A model generated the notes under the pieces. The model was not told the DNA's origin, made no database searches, and saw only the letters and a list, made by a program, of their open reading frames with translations. 6,753 nucleotides of DNA. It comes from CAYWTX01 sp964461295. Its GTDB lineage: Bacteria; Planctomycetota; Phycisphaerae; SM23-33. Both the position numbers and the translations under genes were made by a program. Each line of letters starts with the position of its first letter. Position 1 is the first letter of the stretch. The stretch spans positions 1-6,753 of the forward strand of contig CAYWTX010000711.1 in assembly GCA_964461295.1 (NCBI GenBank), given 5' to 3'. Below are positions 1-6,525 of the stretch, one piece after another.

Positions 1-1
1 C

Positions 2-1009
2 AGGGGCTTCGGCTTCTGGTGCTGGCGGTCGGGGCGAGGCATCGGTGAGTACTCGGTGGTCGACCGCCAGGGCCGGCCCGGACCTCGCGCCGTGCAGATG
101 GGGCGCATCGGCCAGGCTGCGCGACGGCTGCGCGACGAACTGTGGGCCGCCCGCAAGGAGCCGCTGGTCGGCATCTACACCGACTGGGAGAACGACGCCG
201 CCTGGGCGGCGATGGCGGCCGGGCACCGCGAACTGTTCCGCCACGTGCCCATGAAAGCCCGCGTCGGCGCCAGCAGGGCGTTCATCAACCACAACGTGCC
301 CTGGGAGTACGTCACGGGCGAGGACCTGCGCGCGGGCCTGGCCGACCGCTACCGGGTGATCTACCTGCCGGCGCTGCTGTCGCTGCCGGCGGACCTGATG
401 AAGCGGCTGCACGGCTACGTCCGCCGCGGCGGACGACTGGTGCTCGACATGCCCGGCGCGTGGATGGATGAGTACTTCCAGGCGGCCGGCACGGACAAAG
501 GCACGCTGTTCGAGAAGACATTCGGGTGCATGATTCGCGAGTACCAATACTCCTCGAACGTGCCGTGGCGCCGGGCCGGGCGGCGCCTGGAGGGTTGGAC
601 GGCCGAGCTGGGCCTCACGCATGCCCAGCCGCTGGCCGCGTTCGACAACGGCCTGCCGGCCGTGACCGAATCGCGCGCGGGCAGGGGCTCGGCCCTGGTG
701 CTGGCGTACGAAGCATCGCTGATGTGCTTCCGCCCGGGCGACGCCCAGACCGAGGGCTGGCTGGTGGCCGACGCCCTGGGACCCCACCAGTCGCCGTACG
801 CGTGCGAGGCGGTCGCGTACCGCCTGGCCGCCCCGGCCGCCGATCACTATTTCCTGATGAACGACGGCCCCGCCCGCGCGGTGAAACTGGACACGCGCCG
901 GTTGAAGTACGCCGCGTGGCAGGACGCCGTCACGCGGGAAGAGCTTGAGGTCGGCGTTCCGGTCGCCGTGCCGGCCTACGGCGGGCGGTGGGTTCGGGCC
1001 GTGAAATAA
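2..1009 (+). CDS. GH42-like glycoside hydrolase, C-terminal part (5' end outside window)
   Basis: The frame is open to the left edge with no stop, so the GTG at 56 is not taken as the start and the gene begins upstream. The first visible residues contain GFGFWCWRSGRG and GEYSVVDRQGRP. This resembles the end of the GH42 catalytic barrel, where a W-x-W-R segment is followed by a Gly-rich turn and 'D-x-x-G-R-P'. Next comes a segment like the GH42 trimerisation domain, which has a glutamine-amidotransferase-like fold: 'EPLVGIYTDWEN' near base 160, then 'YRVIYLPALLSL' and 'YVRRGGRLVLDMPG' at about 350-455. A small C-terminal beta domain ends the protein. GH42 enzymes mostly hydrolyse beta-galactosides, but the catalytic glutamates are off-window, so substrate and activity cannot be judged. 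A Cys sits in W-C-W-R where I would expect Gln. No signal peptide can be assessed. The fold assignment is fairly sure; the exact GH family is less so. Confidence 0.75.
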   Translation, partial: RGFGFWCWRSGRGIGEYSVVDRQGRPGPRAVQMGRIGQAARRLRDELWAARKEPLVGIYTDWENDAAWAAMAAGHRELFRHVPMKARVGASRAFINHNVPWEYVTGEDLRAGLADRYRVIYLPALLSLPADLMKRLHGYVRRGGRLVLDMPGAWMDEYFQAAGTDKGTLFEKTFGCMIREYQYSSNVPWRRAGRRLEGWTAELGLTHAQPLAAFDNGLPAVTESRAGRGSALVLAYEASLMCFRPGDAQTEGWLVADALGPHQSPYACEAVAYRLAAPAADHYFLMNDGPARAVKLDTRRLKYAAWQDAVTREELEVGVPVAVPAYGGRWVRAVK

Positions 1010-1013
1010 GTGG

Positions 1014-1046
1014 TTGACAGTCGAAGGGATTCTTGCGAGCTTATTG
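1014..1046 (+). promoter_or_regulatory. Possible sigma70-like promoter for the winged-helix gene
   Basis: A perfect TTGACA (1014-1019) lies just after the hydrolase stop codon. No good -10 box sits at 17 bp. The nearest AT-rich hexamers are GCTTAT (1039-1044, 19 bp spacing) and TTATTG (1041-1046), both poor matches. The 62-bp gap would also allow read-through from the upstream gene. Confidence 0.3.
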
Positions 1047-1071
1047 TGACCTACAGCGGAAAGGAACACCT

Positions 1072-1758
1072 ATGCCTCGACACGCACTCAGCAACGTCTC
1101 CATCGCCGCACTCAGGAACGAGATCGAGCGTCGCATGGTCAAGCTGGATGCCTTGAAGGCTCAGCGAGGCGCCTTGGACAAGCAGATTGCCGAACTCGAA
1201 GGTCTGGCTGCCGGCGCCCCGAAGGTGGACAGGAAACCAGGCAGGAAGCTGGACAGGAAGCTGGACAGGAAGGCCAAACGGACAACTGGGAGGCCGCTGG
1301 CCGAGTACGTCAAAGAGGTCCTGGCCAAGGCTGCGAAGGGTCTGCGGGCCAGGCAGATCCAGGCCGAAGTCCTTGCCGCCGGATACTCGACCCGGGCGGC
1401 GAATCTCTACCACCCCATCATGAAGGTGCTGGGCAAGCCTGGGTTCAAACGGATCGCGACGGGCGTCTACACCACGCAGGGCCCCGAGGCCGTCGGCAAG
1501 AAGGCGGCAGGGAAGCAAGGCGCCGACGCCAAGCCGAAGCCCAGGAAGAGAGGAACTTTCAGCCAGACCGCCGATCAGATGATCCTGCGGCTTCTGGCAG
1601 GCGGCAACGCTCTCGCGACGGCAGAGATCAATGCGGCATGGAAGAAGGAAGGGCGGGGCGGCACGGCCGACAACACGCTGACGAGACTGGTCAAGGAGGG
1701 CAAAGTGAAGAGGGAGAGCGTGGAAGGCCAGAGGGGCAGCAAGCACAGTCTGGTTTGA
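1072..1758 (+). CDS. Lysine-rich coiled-coil protein with two predicted winged-helix domains
   Basis: This gives a 228-residue protein. ATG 1072 is chosen because AAGGA (1061-1065) lies 6 nt upstream; the frame also opens at a TTG at 1033, which has no such site. Residues 9-45 form a heptad-like coiled coil (LRNEIERRMVKLDALK). Residues 51-72 are a basic linker built of DRKx/GRKx repeats. Residues 74-135 look like a winged helix of the HARE/HTH type: 'LAEYVKEVLAKA', then 'LRARQIQAEVLAAGY', and a wing ending 'GFKRIATGVYTT'. A second Lys/Arg/Ala-rich linker (136-161) leads to a second winged-helix-like region (163-228) ending 'LVKEGKVKRESVEG'. I infer DNA binding, as a nucleoid-associated protein or local transcription factor, from fold and charge; no ligand domain is visible. 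Its 12 AGG/AGA among 22 Arg codons contrast with the CGC/CGG-dominated genes downstream. Target and role are unknown. Confidence 0.8.
   Translation: MPRHALSNVSIAALRNEIERRMVKLDALKAQRGALDKQIAELEGLAAGAPKVDRKPGRKLDRKLDRKAKRTTGRPLAEYVKEVLAKAAKGLRARQIQAEVLAAGYSTRAANLYHPIMKVLGKPGFKRIATGVYTTQGPEAVGKKAAGKQGADAKPKPRKRGTFSQTADQMILRLLAGGNALATAEINAAWKKEGRGGTADNTLTRLVKEGKVKRESVEGQRGSKHSLV
1228..1275 (+). repeat. Four-copy 12-bp in-frame tandem repeat
   Basis: Four 12-bp units (1228-1239, 1240-1251, 1252-1263, 1264-1275) follow the pattern GRCAGGAARSYV. They encode DRKP, GRKL, DRKL and DRKA (residues 53-68). Copies two and three differ only at the second base (G versus A). The unit length is a multiple of three, so copy-number change would lengthen or shorten the basic linker without a frameshift. 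Confidence 0.85.
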
Positions 1759-1819
1759 TCGGGAAGAATCGGAACGATGCCATCGCAGGGCCGGTCCGGA
1801 CCTGCCGGCTCGCCCGTTA

Positions 1820-1847
1820 CGAACCCCGCTGCCCTCGGCGGGGTTCG
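1820..1847 (+). terminator. Strong hairpin after the winged-helix gene, terminator-like but without a T-run
   Basis: The arms 1820-1831 and 1836-1847 pair over 12 bp, with one G-T wobble (1830/1837), around a CCCT loop at 1832-1835. The core is CGAACCCCGC / GCGGGGTTCG. The hairpin lies 61 bp past the stop codon at 1758, where a terminator would be expected. The following bases (GCCTGTCTG) are not a U-tract, so classical intrinsic termination is not assured. It may instead protect the 3' end or act with Rho. Confidence 0.55.
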
Positions 1848-1924
1848 CCTGTCTGGGGGCGTGGTTCATTACGGCTTGTCTCCACGCCTTTTCCATTTGC
1901 CGCGCACCGCTGGGAACGACACAA

Positions 1925-1966
1925 TGCCGGAAGCGGCACAGCCTCCAGGCGCGTTCCATGTGGAAC
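1925..1966 (+). promoter_or_regulatory. Leader with three adjacent small inverted repeats, including GTTCCA-TG-TGGAAC
   Basis: Three inverted repeats follow each other upstream of the lyase-like gene: TGCCG/CGGCA (1925-1938), GCCT/AGGC (1941-1950) and GTTCCA-TG-TGGAAC (1953-1966). The last is a perfect 6+6 palindrome and could be a dimeric regulator's operator; alternatively the three may fold as RNA in the leader. A 10-bp direct repeat CCATTTGCCG flanks them (1893-1902 and 1984-1993). No clear sigma70 boxes were found in the gap, and the regulator is unknown. Confidence 0.3.
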
Positions 1967-2029
1967 TGCTGCCGGGCCGATCGCCATTTGCCGTTGTGTG
2001 GTCCCGTGAAGTGGCACAAGGAGTCTGAC

Positions 2030-4579
2030 ATGACAAGTCGAGCGATGCTGGCGTTGGCGGTCGCGGCGGTCGTGGCGTCTGCCAGTTCGCAAAGGGCCCA
2101 GGCCCAGCCGGCAGCCATGCCGGCCGTCACGTGCGAACTGGACCTGGTATTGGAGAAGGGCCTCTGGGTGGCCCGAGGCGAAGACGTCGATCATCCTCGC
2201 CTGATCGTCGAGCTGAAGGCCAGGGACGGCCAGTGGGACCGGCTCTGGGCAATCGCTCTGGGTTACAACAACTCCTGCGGCCAGGGGCGCGTCCGGCAGG
2301 CAAGCGTCGATGGCAACACGGTGAAGCTGGAACTCCAGGTCGCGCTGGGCAACGACCGCTGGACCAGCGGCGGGTACGGACAGTACGCCGTCGAACTCAA
2401 CCGCTCCGCCGACGGCCAGGTGGAAGGCAAGTTTGACGGCAGCTTCAAGGGGCGAAAGGTGGCCGGAAGGGTGTGGGGGCAGGGGCGGCAGGGGCGGCCG
2501 ACGATGGTCGCCGATTACCGCCCCATCCAGTACGGCGAACACCCGCGGGTCTTGTTCCGCAAGCACGAGTTGCCCGCGCTCAAGCAGCGGCTGGCGAGCC
2601 CGCTGGGCCAGGCGTACCTCGCCCTGGCGAAGGACTGGAGGGCCGCCCGAGGCGACAGCGACATCATCAGCCTGGGCATGCTGTATCAGCTCACGGGCGA
2701 CAAGGCATGGGCCGACGAGACCCGCAAGGTCGTCGAGGGATTCCAGAGCGACGTGAATCCCAAACCGGCCGGAAGCGGCAGCACCGGACACCGGTTCGTG
2801 GCCACCGCCATCGCCTACGACCTCTGCTTCGACGCCTGGGACGAGCCGTTCCGCGGCAAAGTGGCCGCCGACCTGCTCGCCGCCGTCCAGGAAGCTCAGG
2901 AACGCCTCCATCCGGGCCACGCGAACTACCATCCGTGCAGCAACTACTACGGTCCCGGGCACGGCTCGGCGGGAATCGCGGGCCTGGCGATCTGGGGCGA
3001 CAAAGGCCCCAAGCCCTTCGATCCGCCGGCACCCGCGCCGGCGGCCGCGCCGGCCACCTCGCCCGCCGAGGAAGCGGCCCGCAAGGAGTGGCTTGACACG
3101 GCCAACGAGGTCCACAAGTTCCAGCGCGAGCAGTGGGCGAGAGACTGCCAGTTCTGGCAGGCCAACGGCGGCGTGGACCCGGTCAAGATCCTCAACGCCG
3201 AAATGAGCCGCTGGCGAATCTACCAGCACTACCGCCTGGGCATCGGCGACGGGGGGTTCCAGGCCGAAACCGGCTCCTACGCCCTGATCGGAAGCTGGTA
3301 TCCGCTGGTGTACGCACAGATGCACCGGCGAGTGTTCGGATGGGACGTCTCGACGCATCCGGACGTGAACCTGCTGATGCCGCGCCGGATGATGCAGGTG
3401 ATCTTCCAGGCCGACGGTAAACAGTTCTTCCAGAAGATCAACAGCATCGCCGGGTTCGATGTCTCCTGGGCGGCGGCGGCCTACCCGATCGCGCCCGACA
3501 CGTACAAGCCGGCCTTGCTGTGGGCGTGGAACTGGGCCACCGGCGTGACGGACTGCGCCGCGGGCGACGCGAAACTCTTCGGCCGCAAGGGCGAGAAGGC
3601 GCCGGGACTGGCGATGGCGCACACGTTCCTGCACTATCCGTTGAACGGCAAGCCCGTGCCGCCCTCGGAGTCGATGCCCTTGACGTGGCAATGCCCCGAC
3701 TTCGGCTTCTACTGCATGCGGAGCGGCTGGCAGAACAACGACGAGTTCGTCGGCCAGGTGTTCGCCAAAGCCAAGCCGGTGATGGGCTGGAACCACGGCA
3801 ACGCCGGTTCGTTCTCCCTGATCGGCCTGGGCCACGAGTGGGTGGACACCCCCGAGAGCCGCAACGGCGCCCGCCCGCAGGAGTCGGTGGTGATCTTCCC
3901 GGAGGACAAGCTTAATGACGGCGGCTGCGGCCGGGTGACCTGGTTGAAGACCCAGAAGGACGGTTCGGCGAGCATGACCATCGATCTGGACGAGGTGTAC
4001 GGAATGCACGGAAGCGGCGGCTGGGACCGCAACCTGATCCGCGGGCAAGCGGGGGCGAGCGACTCGGGCGTCCGCGGCCTGCGGGCCATCGCCTTCGACT
4101 ACAGCGGCAAGTGCGGCTCGCCGTGCCTGATGGTGATGGTGGACAAGATCGCCGGCGGCAAGAAGAAGAACTGGCTGTGGCAGCTTCCGCCGGAACTGAC
4201 GGGCAAGCCCGACGGCAAGAAGCCCGCGGCGGCGAAGGGCGCCCCCAACCCGCCGGCGGGCAAGAAGGTCGCCGTGGACGGCAAGGCCTTCGTCCTGGAC
4301 TACGGCGAGGCGAACCTCAGAGGCACGTTCGTCGCGCCGGCCCAGGTGGTGGTGGAGGCCGGCACCGAGAACATCCAGTACGGCGATCCTCGGCACGGCT
4401 ACCACGGCCCGATCAGTTGCGTGAAGGCCGCGGGCGGCGACTGCTTCTTCCTGGTGGCGACGGTTCAGCGCGGCGTGGCCCCGGCGGTGAAAGTAGCCGG
4501 CACGGGCCTGGAGTCGGTGGTCGCCGTCGGCGGCCAGAAGATACGGTTCGACGGGCAGAAGATCGTGTTAGGCGAATAG
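2030..4579 (+). CDS. Secreted heparinase II/III-like protein, probable polysaccharide lyase
   Basis: This gives an 849-residue protein. ATG 2030 follows AAGGAG (2018-2023) by 6 nt. Residues 1 to about 26 are a Sec signal peptide: MTSR, an Ala/Val/Leu core, then cleavage near AQAQ. Residues 34-165 look beta-rich with no family I recognise. 'EHPRVLFRKHEL' at 170-181 is typical of the start of the alpha-helical toroid in heparinase II/III-like and alginate-lyase-like proteins. Inside the toroid are HANYHPCSNYYGPGHG (297-312) and GDGGFQAETGSY (406-417). A C-terminal beta-sheet part has FGFYCMRSGW (558-567) and WNHGNAGSF (587-595). This family cleaves uronic-acid polysaccharides by beta-elimination, using Asn/His, Tyr and His. 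N305 or H301, Y417 and H589 are my candidates for those roles. Pro/Ala-rich (331-346) and Lys/Pro-rich (725-746) linkers interrupt the fold. Location is probably periplasmic or extracellular. Substrate is unknown, and a non-catalytic role cannot be excluded. Confidence 0.75.
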   Translation: MTSRAMLALAVAAVVASASSQRAQAQPAAMPAVTCELDLVLEKGLWVARGEDVDHPRLIVELKARDGQWDRLWAIALGYNNSCGQGRVRQASVDGNTVKLELQVALGNDRWTSGGYGQYAVELNRSADGQVEGKFDGSFKGRKVAGRVWGQGRQGRPTMVADYRPIQYGEHPRVLFRKHELPALKQRLASPLGQAYLALAKDWRAARGDSDIISLGMLYQLTGDKAWADETRKVVEGFQSDVNPKPAGSGSTGHRFVATAIAYDLCFDAWDEPFRGKVAADLLAAVQEAQERLHPGHANYHPCSNYYGPGHGSAGIAGLAIWGDKGPKPFDPPAPAPAAAPATSPAEEAARKEWLDTANEVHKFQREQWARDCQFWQANGGVDPVKILNAEMSRWRIYQHYRLGIGDGGFQAETGSYALIGSWYPLVYAQMHRRVFGWDVSTHPDVNLLMPRRMMQVIFQADGKQFFQKINSIAGFDVSWAAAAYPIAPDTYKPALLWAWNWATGVTDCAAGDAKLFGRKGEKAPGLAMAHTFLHYPLNGKPVPPSESMPLTWQCPDFGFYCMRSGWQNNDEFVGQVFAKAKPVMGWNHGNAGSFSLIGLGHEWVDTPESRNGARPQESVVIFPEDKLNDGGCGRVTWLKTQKDGSASMTIDLDEVYGMHGSGGWDRNLIRGQAGASDSGVRGLRAIAFDYSGKCGSPCLMVMVDKIAGGKKKNWLWQLPPELTGKPDGKKPAAAKGAPNPPAGKKVAVDGKAFVLDYGEANLRGTFVAPAQVVVEAGTENIQYGDPRHGYHGPISCVKAAGGDCFFLVATVQRGVAPAVKVAGTGLESVVAVGGQKIRFDGQKIVLGE

Positions 4580-4586
4580 GAGTTGT

Positions 4587-4602
4587 GCGGGAACAAGCCC
4601 GC
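4587..4602 (+). terminator. Weak hairpin just after the lyase-like gene
   Basis: GCGGG (4587-4591) pairs with CCCGC (4598-4602) around a 6-nt loop, starting 8 nt past the stop codon. The stem is short and no T-run follows, so a terminator role is only possible. Confidence 0.25.
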
Positions 4603-4663
4603 GGACTTGAGTTTGGAGCCGTTGGGTGTGAGCGAAGGCGAAGGAGGGCGTTCCAGTTCGGAC

Positions 4664-4692
4664 TTGACTTGCGCGGGCATCGGGCGTAGTTC
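4664..4692 (+). promoter_or_regulatory. Possible promoter for the paired coiled-coil genes
   Basis: TTGACT (4664-4669, five of six matches to a -35 box) is followed 17 bp later by TAGTTC (4687-4692), a poor -10. It lies in the 159-bp gap in front of the two-gene unit, where a promoter is expected. A 9-bp direct repeat CGGACTTGA (4602-4610, 4659-4667) overlaps the -35. Confidence 0.3.
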
Positions 4693-4738
4693 TGTGCAAA
4701 GTCCTTTCCAGACCCTCTAACGCAAAGGAGTACGGGGC

Positions 4739-5500
4739 ATGAACAGCAACCGCGGAATGTCGAAGGTCGGACTCCTGATCGTCATCCTCCTCGGGGCCGG
4801 CGCGGTTGTCGCGGCTGTGTATTTCAGCAGTGACGTGTGGCGGACGAAGATCGACACGGCGTACGCCGACTTCTCCAAGTGGACGCCGGAGAACATCGCC
4901 AAAGACCCCGCCGGCTATCTGAATTTCTGTGAGGCGCAGGTCAAGAAGTCGATAGACAAGCTCAAAGCCAGCGAGATCGCCATCGGCCAGAAGAAGGCCA
5001 AGCTGGAAGCCATGCGCGACGACGCGAAGAAAGTGATCGCCAACGGCGAGAGGGGCCTGGACGAGCTGAAGACCGCCTACCGCAAGGCCGACACGGACAA
5101 GGCCTTCCCGCTGAGCTGGCAGACGGCGAAGCTGGACCAGGACGCGGCCAAACGGCAGATCATGAAGCTGGCCAACGAGATCAAGAGCCGCACCGACCTG
5201 CTGGGCAAGTACGAGAGCGCGATCAGCCAGCTCACGGTGCAGGCGAACAAGGTGTTGGAGGCGAAGGACCGCGCCAAGGAGCAGTTGGCCAAGATCGACA
5301 CCAACCGCGAGATGATCAAGGTGCAGCAGATCACTGATTCGCTGAAGGACAGCCTGGTCGCCATGCGGGGCGCGATCGAGAATGCCGTCGTCGGCGTGGT
5401 CGCCAGCGACAACACGGGCTCGATCTCGCTGGACGACGTCTCGGCCAGGAAGGAAACCGTGGTCGACGACAAGGAATTCGACAAGGTCATGGGCAAGTAG
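4739..5500 (+). CDS. Membrane-anchored periplasmic coiled-coil protein (IAKDPxGY family, copy 1)
   Basis: This gives a 253-residue protein. ATG 4739 is supported by AAAGGAG (4724-4730) at 8 nt spacing; an internal ATG at 4757 is not. Residues 10-29 (VGLLIVILLGAGAVVAAVYF) form one transmembrane helix with a short basic N-terminus, predicting N-in topology with the rest in the periplasm. The helix lacks a clear signal-peptidase site, so it probably stays as an anchor. After W48 comes IAKDPAGY (53-60). Residues 60 to about 235 are almost wholly charged alpha-helix with heptad character, broken near 'KAFPLSW' (121-127). The tail is acidic (SLDDV, then VVDDKEFDKVMGK). The next gene begins one base after the stop codon and encodes a paralogue alignable without gaps from residue 53. 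I recognise no named family. A structural or scaffolding envelope role is inference; no enzymatic motif is visible. Confidence 0.85.
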   Translation: MNSNRGMSKVGLLIVILLGAGAVVAAVYFSSDVWRTKIDTAYADFSKWTPENIAKDPAGYLNFCEAQVKKSIDKLKASEIAIGQKKAKLEAMRDDAKKVIANGERGLDELKTAYRKADTDKAFPLSWQTAKLDQDAAKRQIMKLANEIKSRTDLLGKYESAISQLTVQANKVLEAKDRAKEQLAKIDTNREMIKVQQITDSLKDSLVAMRGAIENAVVGVVASDNTGSISLDDVSARKETVVDDKEFDKVMGK

Positions 5501-5501
5501 C

Positions 5502-6302
5502 GTGAAGGGAAGCGTGGGACAACCCGATCCGTCAGCGCCTCCGCCGCGGTCGGGCGCTTGTGGTCCGCGCGGCCGCGGCGCCGGCGCTCTGCCAGCCGCA
5601 AGCGGCGCCGTTGCGATTGCCCTCGCCATGTTGCTGACAGGCTGCCCGGGCAAGACGCCCGCGCCAAGGAAGCCCGACACGGCGAAGCATCCGGCGAACA
5701 AGCAGTGGCAGGCCGACGAGATCGCCAAGGACCCCGAAGGCTACATGGCTTGGGCGGACGAGCGGATCGCGTCGCAGATCGCCGACCGCCGGACGCGGCT
5801 GAACTCGCTGACCGAACGGCTGGAACAGGTGAAGCGAAAACGCCAGGCGCTGAAAGACTCGATTACCAACGCCGGGAACATCCACGACCGCATGGCCAAG
5901 GCGATGCAGAAGGCGGAGGACGAGGACCGCTGGCCCCTGGTGATGGGCGGGCGGTCGTTCGACCGCGACAAGGCCCTGGCCGTCATCGCCCAAAGCCGCA
6001 AGTTCGGCGACGACCGGCGCAGCCTCGAGGAGGCGTACGACCAGGCCGTGGGAAAGCTGGAAAGCGGCGCGGGCTCGTTCGCCAGGGAGATCGAGGACCT
6101 CAACCGCCTGCGGGAGAAGCTGGCGCTGGACCTGGAACGCGTGCGGCTGAGCCAGGGGCTTGAAGAAGTCGAGAAGGCCCGCAAGACGGGCCAGGAGATC
6201 GCCGGCTTCTCCAAAACGTTGGGCACGATCGCCGACGACTCGCTTCAGACCTCGCTGCCGCCGGAACCGGACAAGACCAACGTGGATGATCTGCTGAAGT
6301 GA
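5502..6302 (+). CDS. Coiled-coil lipoprotein (IAKDPxGY family, copy 2)
   Basis: From GTG 5502 this is 266 residues. A second in-frame GTG at 5514, after AAGGGA (5505-5510), is an alternative start; both suit coupling to the upstream stop codon. The only later ATG before the lipobox (5628) leaves too short a signal. The N-terminus is unusually long and Pro/Gly/Arg-rich. It is followed by a hydrophobic core and the lipobox LLTGC, with lipidated Cys48 counted from 5502. The +2 residue is Pro, not Asp, so by the E. coli Lol rule it would go to the outer membrane; whether that rule holds here is unknown. After a Pro/Lys linker come W69 and IAKDPEGY (74-81), then long charged helices with 'RWPLVM' (143-148), and a tail ending NVDDLLK. 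The domain is a diverged copy of the one in the preceding gene. Function is unknown; no catalytic motif is seen. Confidence 0.8.
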   Translation: MKGSVGQPDPSAPPPRSGACGPRGRGAGALPAASGAVAIALAMLLTGCPGKTPAPRKPDTAKHPANKQWQADEIAKDPEGYMAWADERIASQIADRRTRLNSLTERLEQVKRKRQALKDSITNAGNIHDRMAKAMQKAEDEDRWPLVMGGRSFDRDKALAVIAQSRKFGDDRRSLEEAYDQAVGKLESGAGSFAREIEDLNRLREKLALDLERVRLSQGLEEVEKARKTGQEIAGFSKTLGTIADDSLQTSLPPEPDKTNVDDLLK

Positions 6303-6309
6303 GCGGATG

Positions 6310-6341
6310 CTCAGTTGCTCAGTTGCTCAGTTGCTTCGTTG
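6310..6341 (+). repeat. 8-bp tandem repeat CTCAGTTG directly after the last gene
   Basis: There are three perfect copies (6310-6317, 6318-6325, 6326-6333) and a degenerate fourth, CTTCGTTG (6334-6341). The array begins 8 nt past the stop codon of the lipoprotein gene and leads into the hairpin cluster. Confidence 0.85.
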
Positions 6342-6370
6342 CCTGGGCGGCCTGGTTGCTCGGCTTCTTA

Positions 6371-6417
6371 GCCCCGAAGGGGCGTCGAGGACTTAGCCGC
6401 GGGCGTAGGCCCCCGGC
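6371..6417 (+). repeat. Two-hairpin repeat unit A
   Basis: The first hairpin is GCCCC-GAA-GGGGC (6371-6383). The second has arms 6396-6403 and 6410-6417 (GCCGCGGG / CCCCCGGC, one mismatch) with a 6-nt loop. They are 12 nt apart. No coding signal overlaps them convincingly. Confidence 0.75.
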
Positions 6418-6441
6418 AGCAGGATTCGTTTACGTGCGAGA

Positions 6442-6525
6442 GCCCCGAAGGGGCGAAAGAAACATCTGCCGCAATCGATCTGTCGCCCCTCCGGGGCTCA
6501 GGCGATGTTATTCCCGGCTACCGGG
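6442..6525 (+). repeat. Inverted hairpin pair plus adjacent hairpin (unit B)
   Basis: GCCCC-GAA-GGGGC (6442-6454) faces GCCCC-TCC-GGGGC (6485-6497). The reverse complement of the second, extended outwards, continues GGGGCGACA, close to the GGGGCGAAA of the first, so the two are opposed copies of one element. CCCGG-CTA-CCGGG (6513-6525) follows 15 nt later, in the position of the second hairpin of a unit. Confidence 0.75.

Noticed and set aside
1033..1071. Upstream TTG start for the winged-helix gene
   Set aside because: ATG 1072 has AAGGA at 6 nt. The extra 13 residues from TTG do not resemble a domain and overlap the putative promoter region.
1820..1847. Riboswitch or attenuator
   Set aside because: It is a single simple hairpin next to the upstream stop codon, with no conserved aptamer core visible; a 3'-end hairpin is the simpler reading.
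1817..4405. Very long open frame on the - strand (862 codons) opposite the lyase-like gene
   Set aside because: It mirrors the codon structure of the + strand gene in GC-rich DNA. Its product is His/Arg/Ala/Val-rich without domains, while the + strand frame has a ribosome-binding site, signal peptide and recognisable motifs.
5382..5501. Upstream ATG start for the lipoprotein gene, inside the preceding gene
   Set aside because: It would add a 40-residue Ser/Arg/Thr-rich stretch ahead of the signal sequence and overlap the end of the coding region of the paralogue by 119 bp. The GTG starts after the stop codon fit better.
4568..5728. 386-codon open frame on the - strand opposite the coiled-coil genes
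   Set aside because: It spans the gap and both + strand genes and has low-complexity composition. The paralogy of the two + strand products shows which strand is coding.
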